This document shows, piece after piece, positions 14,396-26,507 of a stretch of DNA of 64,000 bases (position 1 is the stretch's first letter; every line of letters starts with the position of its first letter). A model generated the notes under the pieces. The model had not been told where the DNA came from and did not search any database. It worked only from the letters and a program-made list of their open reading frames with translations. The stretch lies in NCBI GenBank assembly GCA_022432975.1, contig CM039515.1:21470923-21534922 (forward strand), read 5' to 3'. Source of the stretch: Begonia masoniana. Taxonomy: Eukaryota; Streptophyta; Magnoliopsida; Cucurbitales; Begoniaceae. The translations under genes were made by a program, and so were the position numbers.

Positions 14396-14408
14396 AAGGA
14401 GGGGTGGA
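14396..14408 (+). promoter_or_regulatory. B polypurine tract
   Basis: AAGGAGGGGTGGA abuts the 3' LTR terminus TGTAACACCC. It would prime plus-strand synthesis. Confidence 0.88.
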
Positions 14409-17400
14409 TGTAACACCCGAGTTAACGGCCAGGTGATTTTCTTAACTGTATTAACGGTCATAAATATTTAATCTTCGTAGTTTAGGATTTATGCCAAGCT
14501 TAATTAATTACATGTGGATCTAAACTAGGTTGAGTGGCAAAGTTGTAATAATGGAGGATTGAGGCCTGTATTTAAAGAAAAAGGAAAGGGTTCAAACCTC
14601 ATTTAAACCACTGTAGCCGACATCCCCAACTTCCGGCGATTTCTTCTCTCCCAAGCTCTCGCTCTCTGTCAGCTGGAAATCCCTCCTTCGGCGATCGGTT
14701 TCCTTGCTACTTCTCGGCTACTTTGTGCTCAAGGTACGGGTTTAACAATGTGGTTATCTGTTAGTTTATTAGCCCAGTTTTCCAGCTCTGTATTGAAGTT
14801 TGGATTCTTCAATGGCCGAATATTAATAAGAACATTTTGAAACTCGAGATAGGTAATGTCATTCTGAATCGATTCTGGACATTTAAAACAACCAACCCTG
14901 AGTTATCATTATCGAAACCGTCTGTTTTGGTTTTGGGATTTCGGGTTACATTGAGTATTAAACTAAGAACTCGGGAAGGACTCTTAGCTATTAGATCTTA
15001 GGATAACTCGAGATTAGAACTACTAGGATTTTGTTTTAACTACTGCAATGTAAATGTTTAGATGAAGAAGTTTGAAGAGAAGGGAGCTCAAGTGCTAAGG
15101 AGACCAGGTAAGTGAATGTATTAAGATTTTCGGCTAATAGAGCCCTACATCGTGGGAGTACTAGGTTGTATAGATGTCAAATGTTTACTTTATGATAATG
15201 AGCCTGTCTGCACTTGAAGGATTCATGTATGTTGCGAGTTATACTATTTGATGACCTGCTAGTGAATGTGAAGTTGTCTACTCTGGTATAATCCTTGTCA
15301 TGGTTTGATGAGTTAAAAGTCCTCATGTTCATGCATCATGAATGTTTCTCAAGCATAAGAAAACGTTTTAACGCATGTTTTTCCATGAACAAGATATTAA
15401 TGTATATATGTATATATATAGACTTATGCAACATGGATTAAGTGAGGGGTTAGGGGCGGTTCGGCGTATGTCACAGTCCAAAGAAGGACATATGAATACG
15501 ACCCGCAGTAGGGAACACGATCAAACTCACGTGGCGACCCCCTTAACCGGCAACAAAATCCTCCTCTTGATCCACACAAGCTAACAAGATATGACAAGGA
15601 CTATGAATAATGAATAGGAACAATGACTATGATGATGAATGATGAATATGAACAATGACTATGAATGATGAATATGAACAATGACTATGAATGATGAATA
15701 TGAACAATGACTATGAATGATGAATATGAACAATGACTATGAATGATGAATATGAACAATGACTATGAATGATGAATATGAACAATGACTATGAATGATG
15801 AATATGAACAATGACTATGAATGATGAATATGAACAATGACTATGAATGATGAATATGAACAATGACTATGAATGATGAATATGAACAATGACTATGAAT
15901 GATGAATATGAACAATGACTATGAATGATGAATATGAACAATGACTATGAATGATGAATATGAACAATGACTATGAATGATGAATATGAACAATGACTAT
16001 GAATGATGAATATGAACAATGACTATGAATGATGAATATGAACAATGACTATGAATGATGAATATGAACAATGACTATGAATGATGAATATGAACAATGA
16101 CTATGAATGATGAATATGAACAATGACTATGAATGATGAATATGAACAATGACTATGAATGATGAATATGAACAATGACTATGAATGATGAATATGAACA
16201 ATGACTATGAATGATGAATATGAACAATGACTATGAATGATGAATATGAACAATGACTATGAATGATGAATATGAACAATGACTATGAATGATGAATATG
16301 AACAATGACTATGAATGATGAATATGAACAATGACTATGAATGATGAATATGAACAATGACTATGAATGATGAATATGAACAATGACTATGAATGATGAA
16401 TATGAACAATGACTATGAATGATGAATATGAACAATGACTATGAATGATGAATATGAACAATGACTATGAATGATGAATATGAACAATGACTATGAATGA
16501 TGAATATGAACAATGACTATGAATGATGAATATGAACAATGACTATGAATGATGAATATGAACAATGACTATGAATGATGAATATGAACAATGACTATGA
16601 ATGATGAATATGAACAATGACTATGAATGATGAATGATGATATGACAATGACTAGAATGATGAATATGAACAATGACTATGAATGATGAATATGAACAAT
16701 GACTATGAATGATGAACATGATCAATGATTATGATTGATGAATATGATCCATGACTATGAATGATGATTACGAGCAAACACATGAACAAGAAAAGACTTA
16801 TGAACATGTGATTTTCCCAACTTATGCATTCATGCATCCAGGTTAGTGTTGCATTCCTTACTAAGCATTAGGCTTATAGTTTAAACCTTATGATGTAGGT
16901 GACGAGTTTTCAGGTGAGGAACTCAAGGTCAATGAAGACGTCTAAGCTTGGTTGCTGGAGGATGCTCAGTTTGACAGTGGAGGCTGGATAGGCGATCAAG
17001 TTCTCTGGTTATACCCTTAGTAAGTTAGAGAAGTTTATGATAAACAGATGACTAAGTAGAATAGAGTTTTCTTATAACAATAAGATTTGGATTTTGAATG
17101 GTTGACCTCAGAGTCTGTTAACGATTTTAAGGATTATTGAATGGTCTGTTTAGCTTAAGCCTTCCGCTACGTGTATCTTGTATGAGATATGGTTTTCACT
17201 TATTAGAGTTTATAATTTCGAGGTTAAGGTTTGGGTGAGTTGTAGTATTCTCTGTTGGATGAGGTTGTTTAATGATTATAGTGTTTTACTGCCGTAAGAT
17301 AGAAGCTGGGTGAGGCATTCATCCAGCTGACGTCATCGGCAGGTGTCAAATGATAGGAATCGAACGATTGAGTCTTCCGGATGACGTCACCGGAAGATGT

Positions 17401-17909
17401 AGTATGTTCTTCATCGGCAGATGTAGAGTGTTAGCCATCGGATGATGAAAGTGTTATTTTGTCGTCTAGCGATCGGCAGATGTAGAGTGTTAGCCATTGG
17501 ATGATGAAAGTGTTATTTTGTCGTCTAGCGATCGGCAGATGTAGAGTGTTTAGCCATCGGACGATGTGAGGGTTCTCTTGTCGTTTAGTGACCGGGTCAT
17601 GTTTTAATTATGCACGTGGGGAGCACATGTCCATCGGATGATGTTTCCCTATTTCACTGGAAGATGAAGTATATTTCCTCACCGGATGACGCGATGTCTA
17701 TCGGTTGTTGCATGCAGATCCATGCAACTTGCACGTCGATTGGAAGCATGTACGAGAGACTAATTTTCCATCCATTAAGTTGAAGTCTTTAGGCCTGTTA
17801 GGTATACTGATATTAAAAAAAAAATAAAGAAGTAGAAAAGAGTTCAAATATGAGTTAAAGTTTTATGTAAAATCATGAATTTCGTGACGATCCTCCCCGG
17901 GTCGTTACA
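14409..17909 (+). repeat. B 3' LTR, 3.5 kb, complete
   Basis: The termini are TGTAACACCC and GGGTCGTTACA. Ordered boxes are: TATTTAAA at 14569; ACTGTAGCCGAC near 14610; donor-like AAG/GTACGG at 14734; acceptor-like TGTTTAG at 15061; 46-nt exon-like block 15062-15107; GTAAGTG at 15108; CCCTACATC near 15143; CATGCATCATG near 15331; the 26-bp array; CTTACTAAG near 16857; GATGTAG/GTGA at 16898; GGTTGCTGGAGG near 16950; TGACGTCA near 17329 and 17384. Flanked by the AGGGG duplication. Confidence 0.92.
15600..16760 (+). repeat. 26-bp array inside B 3' LTR
   Basis: About 38 near-identical copies of the 26-bp unit lie at about 15642-16630, with degenerate copies on both edges. The 5' LTR array at 3604-6249 has about 102 copies of the same unit, so copy number differs between the two LTRs of one element. 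Confidence 0.93.
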
Positions 17910-17914
17910 AGGGG
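17910..17914 (+). repeat. Target site duplication AGGGG, right copy
   Basis: AGGGG directly follows B's TTACA terminus and equals 1322-1326. Confidence 0.92.
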
Positions 17915-20171
17915 ACAACCACAACAACAACAAGGTATAAAGAGACCCTTCAATCCAAATGATGATCAGGGAAAAGGAAAGCGACCAATGGCCCCTCTAT
18001 GCCCCACCTGTCAGAAGAACCATCCCGACGAATGCAAGTTACTTTCTGGCCGCTGTTTTAGATGTGACAAGGTCAGACATGTAGTCAGAGACTGCCCCAT
18101 GCCACCCGATCCAAACCGAGCAAGAGTAATGCCCCGAGTTTTTGCTATGATGGAAGACGAAGACACCATGCAACATATGGTCATAACAGGTAAAATTATG
18201 ATCTGTGGTGTTTCTGCTTATACACTTATAGACACGGGAGCCACACACTCATTTATTGCAACCTTGTTTGCGTGTAAGCATAAGTTAGAATACTTACCAG
18301 CTGATAGGCCATATAGTGTGATGTTACCATCAGGAAAGTCCTTGTATTCTGAGCAGATATTGAAAGGCGATATTGTGTCCCTAGGAGATAAGAAGTTATA
18401 TGTAGAACTGATTGTAGTTGACATGAATGGATATGAAGTTATATTAGGAATGGATTGGTTATCCAGGCATTATGCCATGATAAGTTGTAGGTCTGGATTA
18501 GTCGAGTTTCGACCCCCTAATGGAGATCAGTACACTTTCCAAGCTATCCCAAAAATAAGTAAAATACTGATTATATCCTCGCTAGAGGCTCAGCGATTAT
18601 TGAAAGATGGTTGTGAGAGTTATCTAGCTAGTGTAATCGATATTCGGGTAAAGAACAAAGTAGAGCTGCAAGATATTTCTATAGTTAAAGAGTTTCCTGA
18701 TGTGTTTATGGATGATTTGCCAGGATTACCACCCGATAGAGAAATAGAATTTGTAAGTGATACGTATCCCGAGGCATTACCCGTATCTAAGAATCCTTAT
18801 CGCATGGTGCCTGTTGAACTAAAGGAGTTAAAAGTCCAACTACAGGAATTAGTAAACAAGGGATTCATACGCTCTAGTAGTTCTCCCTGGGGTGCGCCTG
18901 TGTTGTTCGTTAAGAAGAAAGATGGTTCCCTAAGGATGTGCATAGATTACCGAGAACTGAACAAGTTGACAATTAAGAATAAATACCCCTTGCCCCGAAT
19001 TGACGACTTGTTTGACCAATTGCAAGGAGCTAAGGTGTTTTCAAAGATTGACTTGCGTTCGGGGTACTACCAACTGAAAGTTAAGGAAAGTGATGTACCT
19101 AAGACAGCTTTTAGGACCCGTTATGGACATTATGAATTCCTTGTGATGTCGTTTGGGTTAACCAATGCACCTGCAGCTTTTATGGATTTGATGAACCGAG
19201 TGTTTCGTGATTACTTGGACAAGTTTGTGATTGTATTTATAGATGATATTCTCATATACTCACAGACTGAAGCTGACCATATAGAACACTTAAGGATAGT
19301 TTTGACCACCCTGAGACAGCAACAACTTTATGCCAAGTTATCCAAATGTGAGTTTTGGTTGTATAGGGTTAACTTTTTAGGCCATGTCATTTCTGCTGAG
19401 GGTATATCAGTAGATCCAATTAAGATTCAGGCTGTTAAGGACTGGCCACAGCCGAGGAATGTCAGTGAGGTCCGTAGTTTTCTTGGTTTGGCAGGCTATT
19501 ATAGGAAGTTTATTAAGGGATTTTCTATGATAGCTAAGCCTTTAACTAGTTTAACAAAGAAGGACACCAAGTACTCTTGGACCGAAGCTCGTGAAGATGG
19601 CTTCCAGACACTTAAGTTGAAGTTAACGACAGCCCCACTTTTGACTCTCCCAACTGAAGGAGGAAGGTTTAGCGTTTATTGTGATGCATCCAAAGTTGGA
19701 CTGGGGTGTGTTTTGATGCAAGAAGGCAAGGTTATAGCGTATGCCTCCAGGCAGTTAAAGAATTATGAACAGAACTACCCCACTCACGATTTGGAATTAG
19801 CCACAGTTGTTTTTGCATTAAAGATTTGGAGACATTATCTGTATGGACAACAGTGTGAAGTATTCTCTGACCATAAAAGCCTGAAGTACCTCTTTACTCA
19901 AAAGGAATTAAACATGAGACAGAGACGTTGGTTAGAATTTGTTAAAGATTATGACTTCGAAATTAAATATCATCCAGGCAAGGCTAATTCTGTAGCCGAT
20001 GCTTTAAGCAGAATGTCAACGACAATACAACCCGCGTTATCAACCATGTCTATACCTTTGAGGAAGGAAGTTCAGAGGTTCGAATTGGAAATAGTTCCCG
20101 AGCTGTCAGCTTTACTGGCTGGTTTATCTATCCGACCAACTATTTTGGACAGGATCAAAGAGGCACAATGA
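17915..20171 (+). pseudogene. AC gag tail, protease, RT and RNase H
   Basis: This resumes AC's polyprotein in register with 560-1326. It holds the Gln-rich linker, CPTCQKN, the knuckle [14 protein letters not shown] (near 18050; the usual Gly before His is Arg), protease DTGATHSF at about 18231, the RT linker LPGLPPD, RT with FIDD at 19237-19248, and RNase H with [10 protein letters not shown] and ADALSR. It is open for about 750 codons until TGA at 20169-20171, in the spacer between RNase H and the integrase finger. B encodes AAG at that site. The frame is unchanged afterwards, so this is a point nonsense codon and not a frameshift. Removing B by inspection leaves one long gag-pol frame, typical of single-ORF plant chromoviruses. 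Confidence 0.9.
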
Positions 20172-20582
20172 AAGGATTCGAAAGAGAATAGTAGCATGAT
20201 GAGTAAGTTAAAGGATGCCTCCTCGGAGTTCAGTCTCTCTAATGATGGTATTTTGAAATTTAAGAACCGATGGTACATTCCGAATGACAAGGAGTTGCGT
20301 GAGTTGATCTTGGCTGAAGCCCATTCTTCTTCCTTTTCTGTACATCCTGGTAGCACCAAGATGTATCGAGATTTAAGGTTACATAATTGGTGGCCAAATA
20401 TGAAGAGGGATGTTGCTATGTATGTGGAGTCATGTTTGGTATGCCAACAGGTTAAAGCAGAAATCCAACGCCCAGGAGGTACCCTTCAACCCCTACCAAT
20501 CCCTGAGTGGAAGTGGAAAAACATTGCCATGGATTTTGTAGTAGGTTTGCCAAAGACAACTAAAGGACATGATAGTATTTGA
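20172..20582 (+). pseudogene. AC integrase zinc finger to core start
   Basis: The same frame continues. It contains the HHCC finger (AHSSSFSVHPG to [10 protein letters not shown]) and the first catalytic Asp (AMDFVVGLP). It ends at TGA 20580-20582, where B has TGG (Trp), a single G-to-A change. The frame is again unchanged downstream. Confidence 0.85.
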
Positions 20583-21569
20583 GTCGTGGTTGATAGAATG
20601 ACAAAGTCGGCACACTTTATACCTGTAAGAATGACTTTCACAATGGACCAGCTTGCTGATCTGTATGTCCAAGAAATCTTCAGATTGCATGGAATTCCTT
20701 TATCTATTGTATCCGATCGTGATCCTAGATTCACCTCAAGGTTTTGGCAAAGTTTGCAAGGCACATTAGGATCAAAGTTATCTTTCAGCACTGCCTTCCA
20801 CCCACAAACCGATGGACAATCTGAACGGACAATTCAAATACTCGAGGACATGTTGAGGGCATGTGTGCTTGAGTTCCAGACGTCGTGGAGTCGATACCTG
20901 CCATTGGTTGAATTCTCTTACAACAATAGTTACCAGTCCACCATAGGTATGACACCTTATGAAGCACTGTATGGCAGGAAGTGCAGGTCACCTTTGTACT
21001 GGGATGAGGTCGGTGAAGCAAAACTCCTAGGTCCCGAGATTTTGCAACAGATGTCGGACAAGATTGCCACTATTAGGAAAAGAATGATAACTGCACAGAG
21101 CCGACAGAAGAGTTATGCAGACCAGAGGAGAAGAGACCTTGAGTTTTCTGTTGGTGATGAAGTTTTCCTGAGGATTTCACCATTTAAAGGAGTTTTAAGA
21201 TTTGGTAAGAAAGGAAAGCTAAACCCACGATTTATTGGACCATTCCCCATCTTAGAAAGGATTGGCAATACGGCTTATAGATTGCAATTGCCTCCATCAT
21301 TGGAAAGGATTCATAATGTCTTCCATGTGTCAATGTTAAGAAAATGCATAAGGAACCCTACTCAAGTTGTTAAACCAGTGGATTTTGAGATTGAGCTGAC
21401 ACTAACGTATGAAGAGAAGCCAGTACAAATTTTGAAATCTGCAGTGAAAACTCTGAGGAATAAGGAAATCCCCCTTGTGAAAGTTTTATGGATGAATCAT
21501 GGTATTAAGGAAGCCACATGGGAAAGACGGCAGGACATGATGGACAAATATCCAGAACTCTTCGCTTGA
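20583..21569 (+). pseudogene. AC integrase core and chromodomain-like tail
   Basis: This is the remainder of AC integrase. It has the second Asp (SDRDPRF), the Glu (DGQSERT), the [20 protein letters not shown] block, GPF module RFIGPFPILERIG, and a tail with [20 protein letters not shown] and YPELF. The stop is TGA at 21567-21569, followed by the polypurine tract. AC therefore carries only two nonsense codons plus B, far less damage than E, F or G. Confidence 0.88.
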
Positions 21570-21597
21570 TCAATTTTCGGGGACGAAAATTTTGTTT

Positions 21598-21610
21598 AAG
21601 GAGGGGTGGA
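21598..21610 (+). promoter_or_regulatory. AC polypurine tract
   Basis: AAGGAGGGGTGGA lies immediately before TGTAACATCC and is identical to B's tract. Confidence 0.88.
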
Positions 21611-24061
21611 TGTAACATCCGACAACTTCAACCAGGTGACTTCCTAACTGAATTAACGGCCATGATTATTCAATCTTCACGGTTTAGAATTTTATGCCAA
21701 GCTTAATTAATTACATGTGGATTTAAACTAGGTTGAGTGGCAAAGTTAAAATAATGGAGGATTGAGACCAGTATTTAAAGAAAAAGGAAAGGATTCAAAC
21801 CTCATTTAAACCACTGTAGCCGTCATCTCTTACTCTCGGCGATTTCCCCTCCCGAGCTCTCGCTCTCTATCAGTTGGAAATCCCCCTTTCGACGATCGGT
21901 TTCCTTGCTGCTTCTTGGCTACTTTGTGCTCCAGGTACGAGTTTGGCAATGTAACTATCTTTTAGTCGTTAAGCTCTGTTTTCTGCTATGTGTTGAAGTT
22001 CTGGGTTCTTCAATGGCCGAGTGTTAGTAAGGGTATTTTAAAATCTGAAAGTGGAAATGTCATTCCGAATCGATTTTGGACATTAAACAACCAACCCTGA
22101 GTTATCACTAATCGAATCTGTCTGTTTTGGGTTTTGGATTCCAAACTACACAGAGAACTATACTAAGGATTCAGGAGTGACTATAGCTATTAGATCCTAG
22201 GATGACTTGTGATTAGAACTGATAGGATTTTGTTTTAACTACTGCAATGTAAATGTTTTAGGTGAAGAAGTTTGAAGAGAAAGGAGCTCAAATTGCTAAG
22301 GAGACCAAGTAAGTGAATGTGTAGGTTTCTCGGTCATTAGGACCCTACATCAAAGGATGCTAGGTAGAAACCCATATGATGATTAGAAGTTTCCCTTATG
22401 TCACTATCTAATGTTTATGCTGATGATTAGCTCAATGGTAAAGTTTCACGTCGAATGGTGCTCTGTTCTGTAGCTTGATGATTTAAGAATCTTCATGTTC
22501 ATGCATCATGAATGTTTTATGCATATGAAAATGTTTTAAGAGTATACTTTCTCATGAACAAGATAAGAATATAAAACTTATGCAACATGAATTAAGTGAG
22601 GGTTGGGGGCGGTTTGGCGTATGTCACTGTCCAAAAGAAGAACTATGATACGACCCGCAAGGGAACTATGTGTACTCTCACTGTCAAACCCCCTTTAACG
22701 GCACAAATCCTCCCTTAATCCACACAACGTGAACGAAGAATATGAACGATGAACATGAATGATGTTTATGAATGATGATTATGAACAATGAATATGAACG
22801 ATGAATATGAATGATGATTATGAACAATGAATATGAATGATGAACCAGGATGAAGACTTGAGTATGAATAAGAATAAGAAAAGATTCATGAGCATTTATT
22901 TTCTTAAAATGAGCATTCATGCATACTTATTAGTACTGCATTTCTTACTAAGTATTAGGCTAATAGTTTAAACCTTATGATGTAGGTGAAGAGCTAACAG
23001 GTGAGGATTTCCAATCCAGAGATGATGTTTAAAGCTGGTTGCTGGAGGATGCTCAGTATGACAGTGCAAGGCTGGACAGGCGATTAAGCCCCCTGGTTAT
23101 GCTCATAGTATGTCAGTAAAGTTTATGATAAATAGATGCCTAAGTAGAATAGAATTTCTTATAACAATGAAGTTCAGATTTGATTGATAGACTTCAGAGT
23201 CTGATAGTGATTTTAAAGATTATCGAATGGACTGTTTTGCTTAAGTCTTCCGCTATGTGTATTCTGAATGAGTCTATGATTCTCACTCTTTGAGGTTTAT
23301 AGTTACTAAGTTAAGATTTGGGTGAGTTGTGGTACTTTCCTGTTGAATGAAGTTGTTTGATAATTATAGTGTTTCACTGCTGTAGAGTATTTCAAACACC
23401 GGATGATGTAGAGTATTTCAAACACCGGATGATGTAGGTGTAGCTTTGTCGTCTAGCCACCGGGTGATGTAGGGTGTTTAAATCACCGGATGATGTGAGA
23501 AATTTCTTGTCGTCTAGTGCCCGAGAAATGTTTTAATTAGTCACGCGAGGCGCACATGACCACCGGTCGATGTAGTGTAAGTATGAACATCTAGTGGAGA
23601 ATGTTCGAGACCGGGCGATGTCTTTAATTAGACACGTACAATGCTCGTGACCACCGGTAGATGTTCTCTACCGGGCGTCTATAACTGAGTCACGTAGGGT
23701 GCACGTGACAAATCGGATGATATTACTTCGTCATCCGATGCATGCAAACCCATGCAAACCCCAACTGAATAACGTCAAGTAGTCTGGGGCATTTCCTCCC
23801 TGCTCTATTAAGTCACTGATCAAATGACCAATTTTAGCCGCTCGACTCTGTGTAAGATTTAGCCAACAGGATTTTAGGAAAAATCGAGTTTGAGAGGGCG
23901 AAATTCCCTTGATGTATAACGCCTCTGTTATCAGTCTAAGAGTGAGTTAAAAAAAATGTATGTAAATATTAGCTTGGAAACGAAGAAGAAAAGGTAGAAG
24001 TTGAGTCAATGATTAATGAAAGATTATGACTAAGTGACGACTTCCTGTCTGGGTCATTACA
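21611..24061 (+). repeat. AC 3' LTR, 2.45 kb
   Basis: This runs from TGTAACATCC to GGGTCATTACA. Boxes in order are: TATTTAAAG near 21773; CACTGTAGCCG; donor-like CAG/GTACGA at 21935; acceptor-like TTTTAG at 22261; exon-like 22262-22308; GTAAGTG at 22309; CCCTACATC near 22343; CATGCATCATG near 22501; a G-rich then C-rich foldable stretch at 22600-22700; degenerate 26-bp repeats at 22736-22860; CTTACTAAG; GATGTAG/GTGA at 22985; GGTTGCTGGAGG; and CCGGATGATGT repeats at 23395-23600. The 26-bp unit is hardly amplified here, unlike in B. Confidence 0.9.
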
Positions 24062-24480
24062 TCAACTATGCCGAAGTGGAGGAGAGCAAGAAGGTTACAT
24101 GTGCCACGTTTCATCTCACCAAGAATGCTTGATTTTGGTGGGACATAGTGCGGTCAACTACTGTGGCATTAAGTTGGGAGGGATTCAAGAATATCTTTTA
24201 CGAGAAGTATTTCGATCGCAGTGTGAGGAAGGAAAAATTGGTTGAATTCTCTCGGCTACGACAATACGAATCAGTGGCTGAATACGTTCAGAAGTTTGAG
24301 TCCTTGTCCCGCTATGCAACACATTTGGTGGCCACCGATGAGAATAAGGTACACCAGTTTATTCAGGGTCTGAAGATGGATCTTTTACGAGGGATCACAA
24401 CCGGGGGATTTGATGAGGCACCGTACCCGAGAGTGGTGGCCAAGGCTTATCAGTTGGAGGCTTTAGAAATAAAGTCCTAA
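24062..24480 (+). pseudogene. E gag, middle part
   Basis: This Gag fragment starts at the AC LTR edge, so AC appears to have inserted into this gene; the left half and the matching duplication (expected to be TCAAC if 5 bp) lie off the window. Signatures are ATFHLTKNA, FWWDIV, FYEKYF, LRQYESVAEYVQKFE and VHQFIQGLK. TGA at 24130-24132 stands where relatives have Arg before the Trp pair, a likely CGA-to-TGA change. A second stop is TAA at 24478-24480. Both are in one frame, with no indel. Confidence 0.82.
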
Positions 24481-26208
24481 AGACAAAGGGATTCGTCGAA
24501 GAGATTTCTCTGTGATGCCCCTCAACAACAACAACAACAACAACAAAGTGGTGAAAATTTGCAACCTCAACAGCAACAGAACAGGGGCATTAAGAGGCCC
24601 AATGAGACCATCACTTATCAAGACAAGGGAAAGAGACCAATGGTAGCTCCTCAGCTTTTCGTATGCCCGCGATGTCAGAAAATTCATAGAGGGGAATGCA
24701 GACTCATAACCAGCCAATGCTTTCGATGTGGCAAAGAAGGCCATCACGTCCGGGATTGCCCAATGTCGGACACCAGACCAAATCAGGCCGTACCTAGAGT
24801 TTTTGCAATGATAGAGAATGATGAGGATGCCACCCAGCATACAGCAATTACAGGTACAATTTCAATATGTGATACACCTGCTTATACCTTGTGGGACACG
24901 GGGGCCACACATTCGTTTGTGGCAATGGACTTCGTGGTTAGACAGAAGTTTTGTTGTACGCCGTCAGATCAGCCCTACAGCATTATGCTACCGTCTGGAG
25001 AGTTTATGCACTCCGAGCAGGTTGTACGGGTTGATATAGTGTCAGTAGGAGACCAGAAGTTGTATGCCAATCTTATCGTTATCGGTATGAGAGGATACGA
25101 TGTGATTCTGGGGATGGACTGGCTATTTAGACATCATGCCACCATCAACTGCAGGTCCGGGCTGGTATTGTTTAAGCGCCCGAACGAGAACGAGTTCTCT
25201 TATCAGGCTATACCGGAGAAGTGCAGTATACCTGTTATATCCTCCTTGAAAGCTCAACGGCTGATGAGGTCAGGATGCGTCAGATTTCTTGCCCATGTGG
25301 TAGATGTTCGAAGGCAAGGCGAGGTGGAACTTCGAACTATTCTGGTAGTTCGAAACTTCTCGAAGGTTTTCTTAGATGACTTACCGGGATTGCCACCAGA
25401 TCGTAAAATCGAGTTTGAGATTGATGTATGTCCGGGTGCCGAACCGGTATCGAAGAATTCGTACCGAATGGCGCCAATAGAGCTGAGGGAGTTGAAGGCT
25501 CAGCTAAAGGAATTGGTGGACATGGGTTTTGTGCACCCTAGTTTCTCCCCGTGGGGTGCTCCCGTCTTATTCGTCAAGAAGAAGGATGGGTCCCTACGTA
25601 TGTGCATCGACTACCGTGAGCTGAACAAGTTAACCATCAAGAATAAGTACCCATTGCCGAGAATCGACGATCTATTTGACCAACTACAAGGGGCTCGGGT
25701 ATTTTCAAAGATTGACTTGCACTCTGGTTATTACCAATTGAAGGTCAGGGCTGATGATATTCTAAAGACCGCCTTCAGGACCTGGTACGGACACTACGAG
25801 TTCTTGGTAATGTCGTTCGGGTTAACTAATGCTCCGGCGGCATTTATGGACCTAATGAACAGGATATTCCAGGACTTATTGGATAAATTTGTAATCGTCT
25901 TCATCGATGACATCCTGGTTTATTCTCAGAATGAGGTGGAGCATGAAAAGCACTTAGCTATGGTGCTGTCAGCTCTAAAACAGCATCAATTGTACGCCAA
26001 GCTGTCGAAATGTGAATTTTGGGTGAGTAGAATTAACTTCCTAGGCCACGTGGTGTTTGCAGAAGGAGTTTCGGTGGATCCGACCAAGATTCAGGCTGTG
26101 AGAGAATGGCCGAGACCAAGGAATTCCACCGAAGTACGGAGTTTTATCGGGTTAGCAGGTTATTACAGAAAGTTTATCAAGGGATTTTCTGTGATAGCAA
26201 AGCCCATG
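24481..26208 (+). pseudogene. E gag tail, protease and RT, split by F
   Basis: This is the same frame as the fragment before it. It holds a poly-Gln linker (CAA repeats near 24520), [12 protein letters not shown], the CCHC knuckle [14 protein letters not shown], protease DTGATHSF (preceded by Trp), LPGLPPD, and RT with FIDD at 25900-25911. The frame is open to 26208, ending at a codon boundary after [18 protein letters not shown], the RT thumb. F's LTR begins at 26209 and the frame resumes at 58411. The sequence is clearly diverged from AC and B and represents another chromovirus family. Confidence 0.88.
26204..26208 (+). repeat. Target site duplication CCATG, left copy
   Basis: CCATG precedes the LTR terminus TGTACCACCC and recurs at 58406-58410 after F's 3' LTR. 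Confidence 0.92.
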
Positions 26209-26507
26209 TGTACCACCCGTTTCTATTAAACCAATTTCTATTCCGTTATTTAATAGTAAGCTTGTTGTGGAAAAAATTGAGGGAAGTATTAATTAGGTTA
26301 ATGAGTTACTAAGTAAGGGCATAGTGGTAAATTGAGAACTTATAATGGATAACCTATTTAAGGAAAGAGGCTTTGTGATTAAATGAACTGTAGCCGCCAC
26401 CATTTCCTTGTTTTTCTCTCGGTATTCAGCTCAAGCAGCAGAGCTCTCTAGGCGATTCTTCCATCCGATTTCCTCCAAACTAGGTGAGTTCTATTTCGAT
26501 TCTTTGT
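26209..26507 (+). repeat. F 5' LTR, first segment
   Basis: This is collinear with 55472-55770 of the F 3' LTR. It contains CCTATTTAAGG (TATA-like, near 26347), TGTAGCCGCCACC, a pyrimidine-rich leader and the donor-like CTAG/GTGAGTT near 26484. D starts at 26508. Its last five bases TTTGT are the target duplication of D. Confidence 0.88.

Noticed and set aside
22262..22308. In-frame fusion of LTR short exon to gag through the leader acceptor in AC
   Set aside because: Joining CAG/GTGAGG in the LTR to the gag acceptor keeps frame in AC, but not in B, D or G. It is therefore probably chance.
24062..24066. TCAAC as the proven target duplication of AC
   Set aside because: The left copy would lie upstream of the window, so only the nesting can be inferred, not the duplication.
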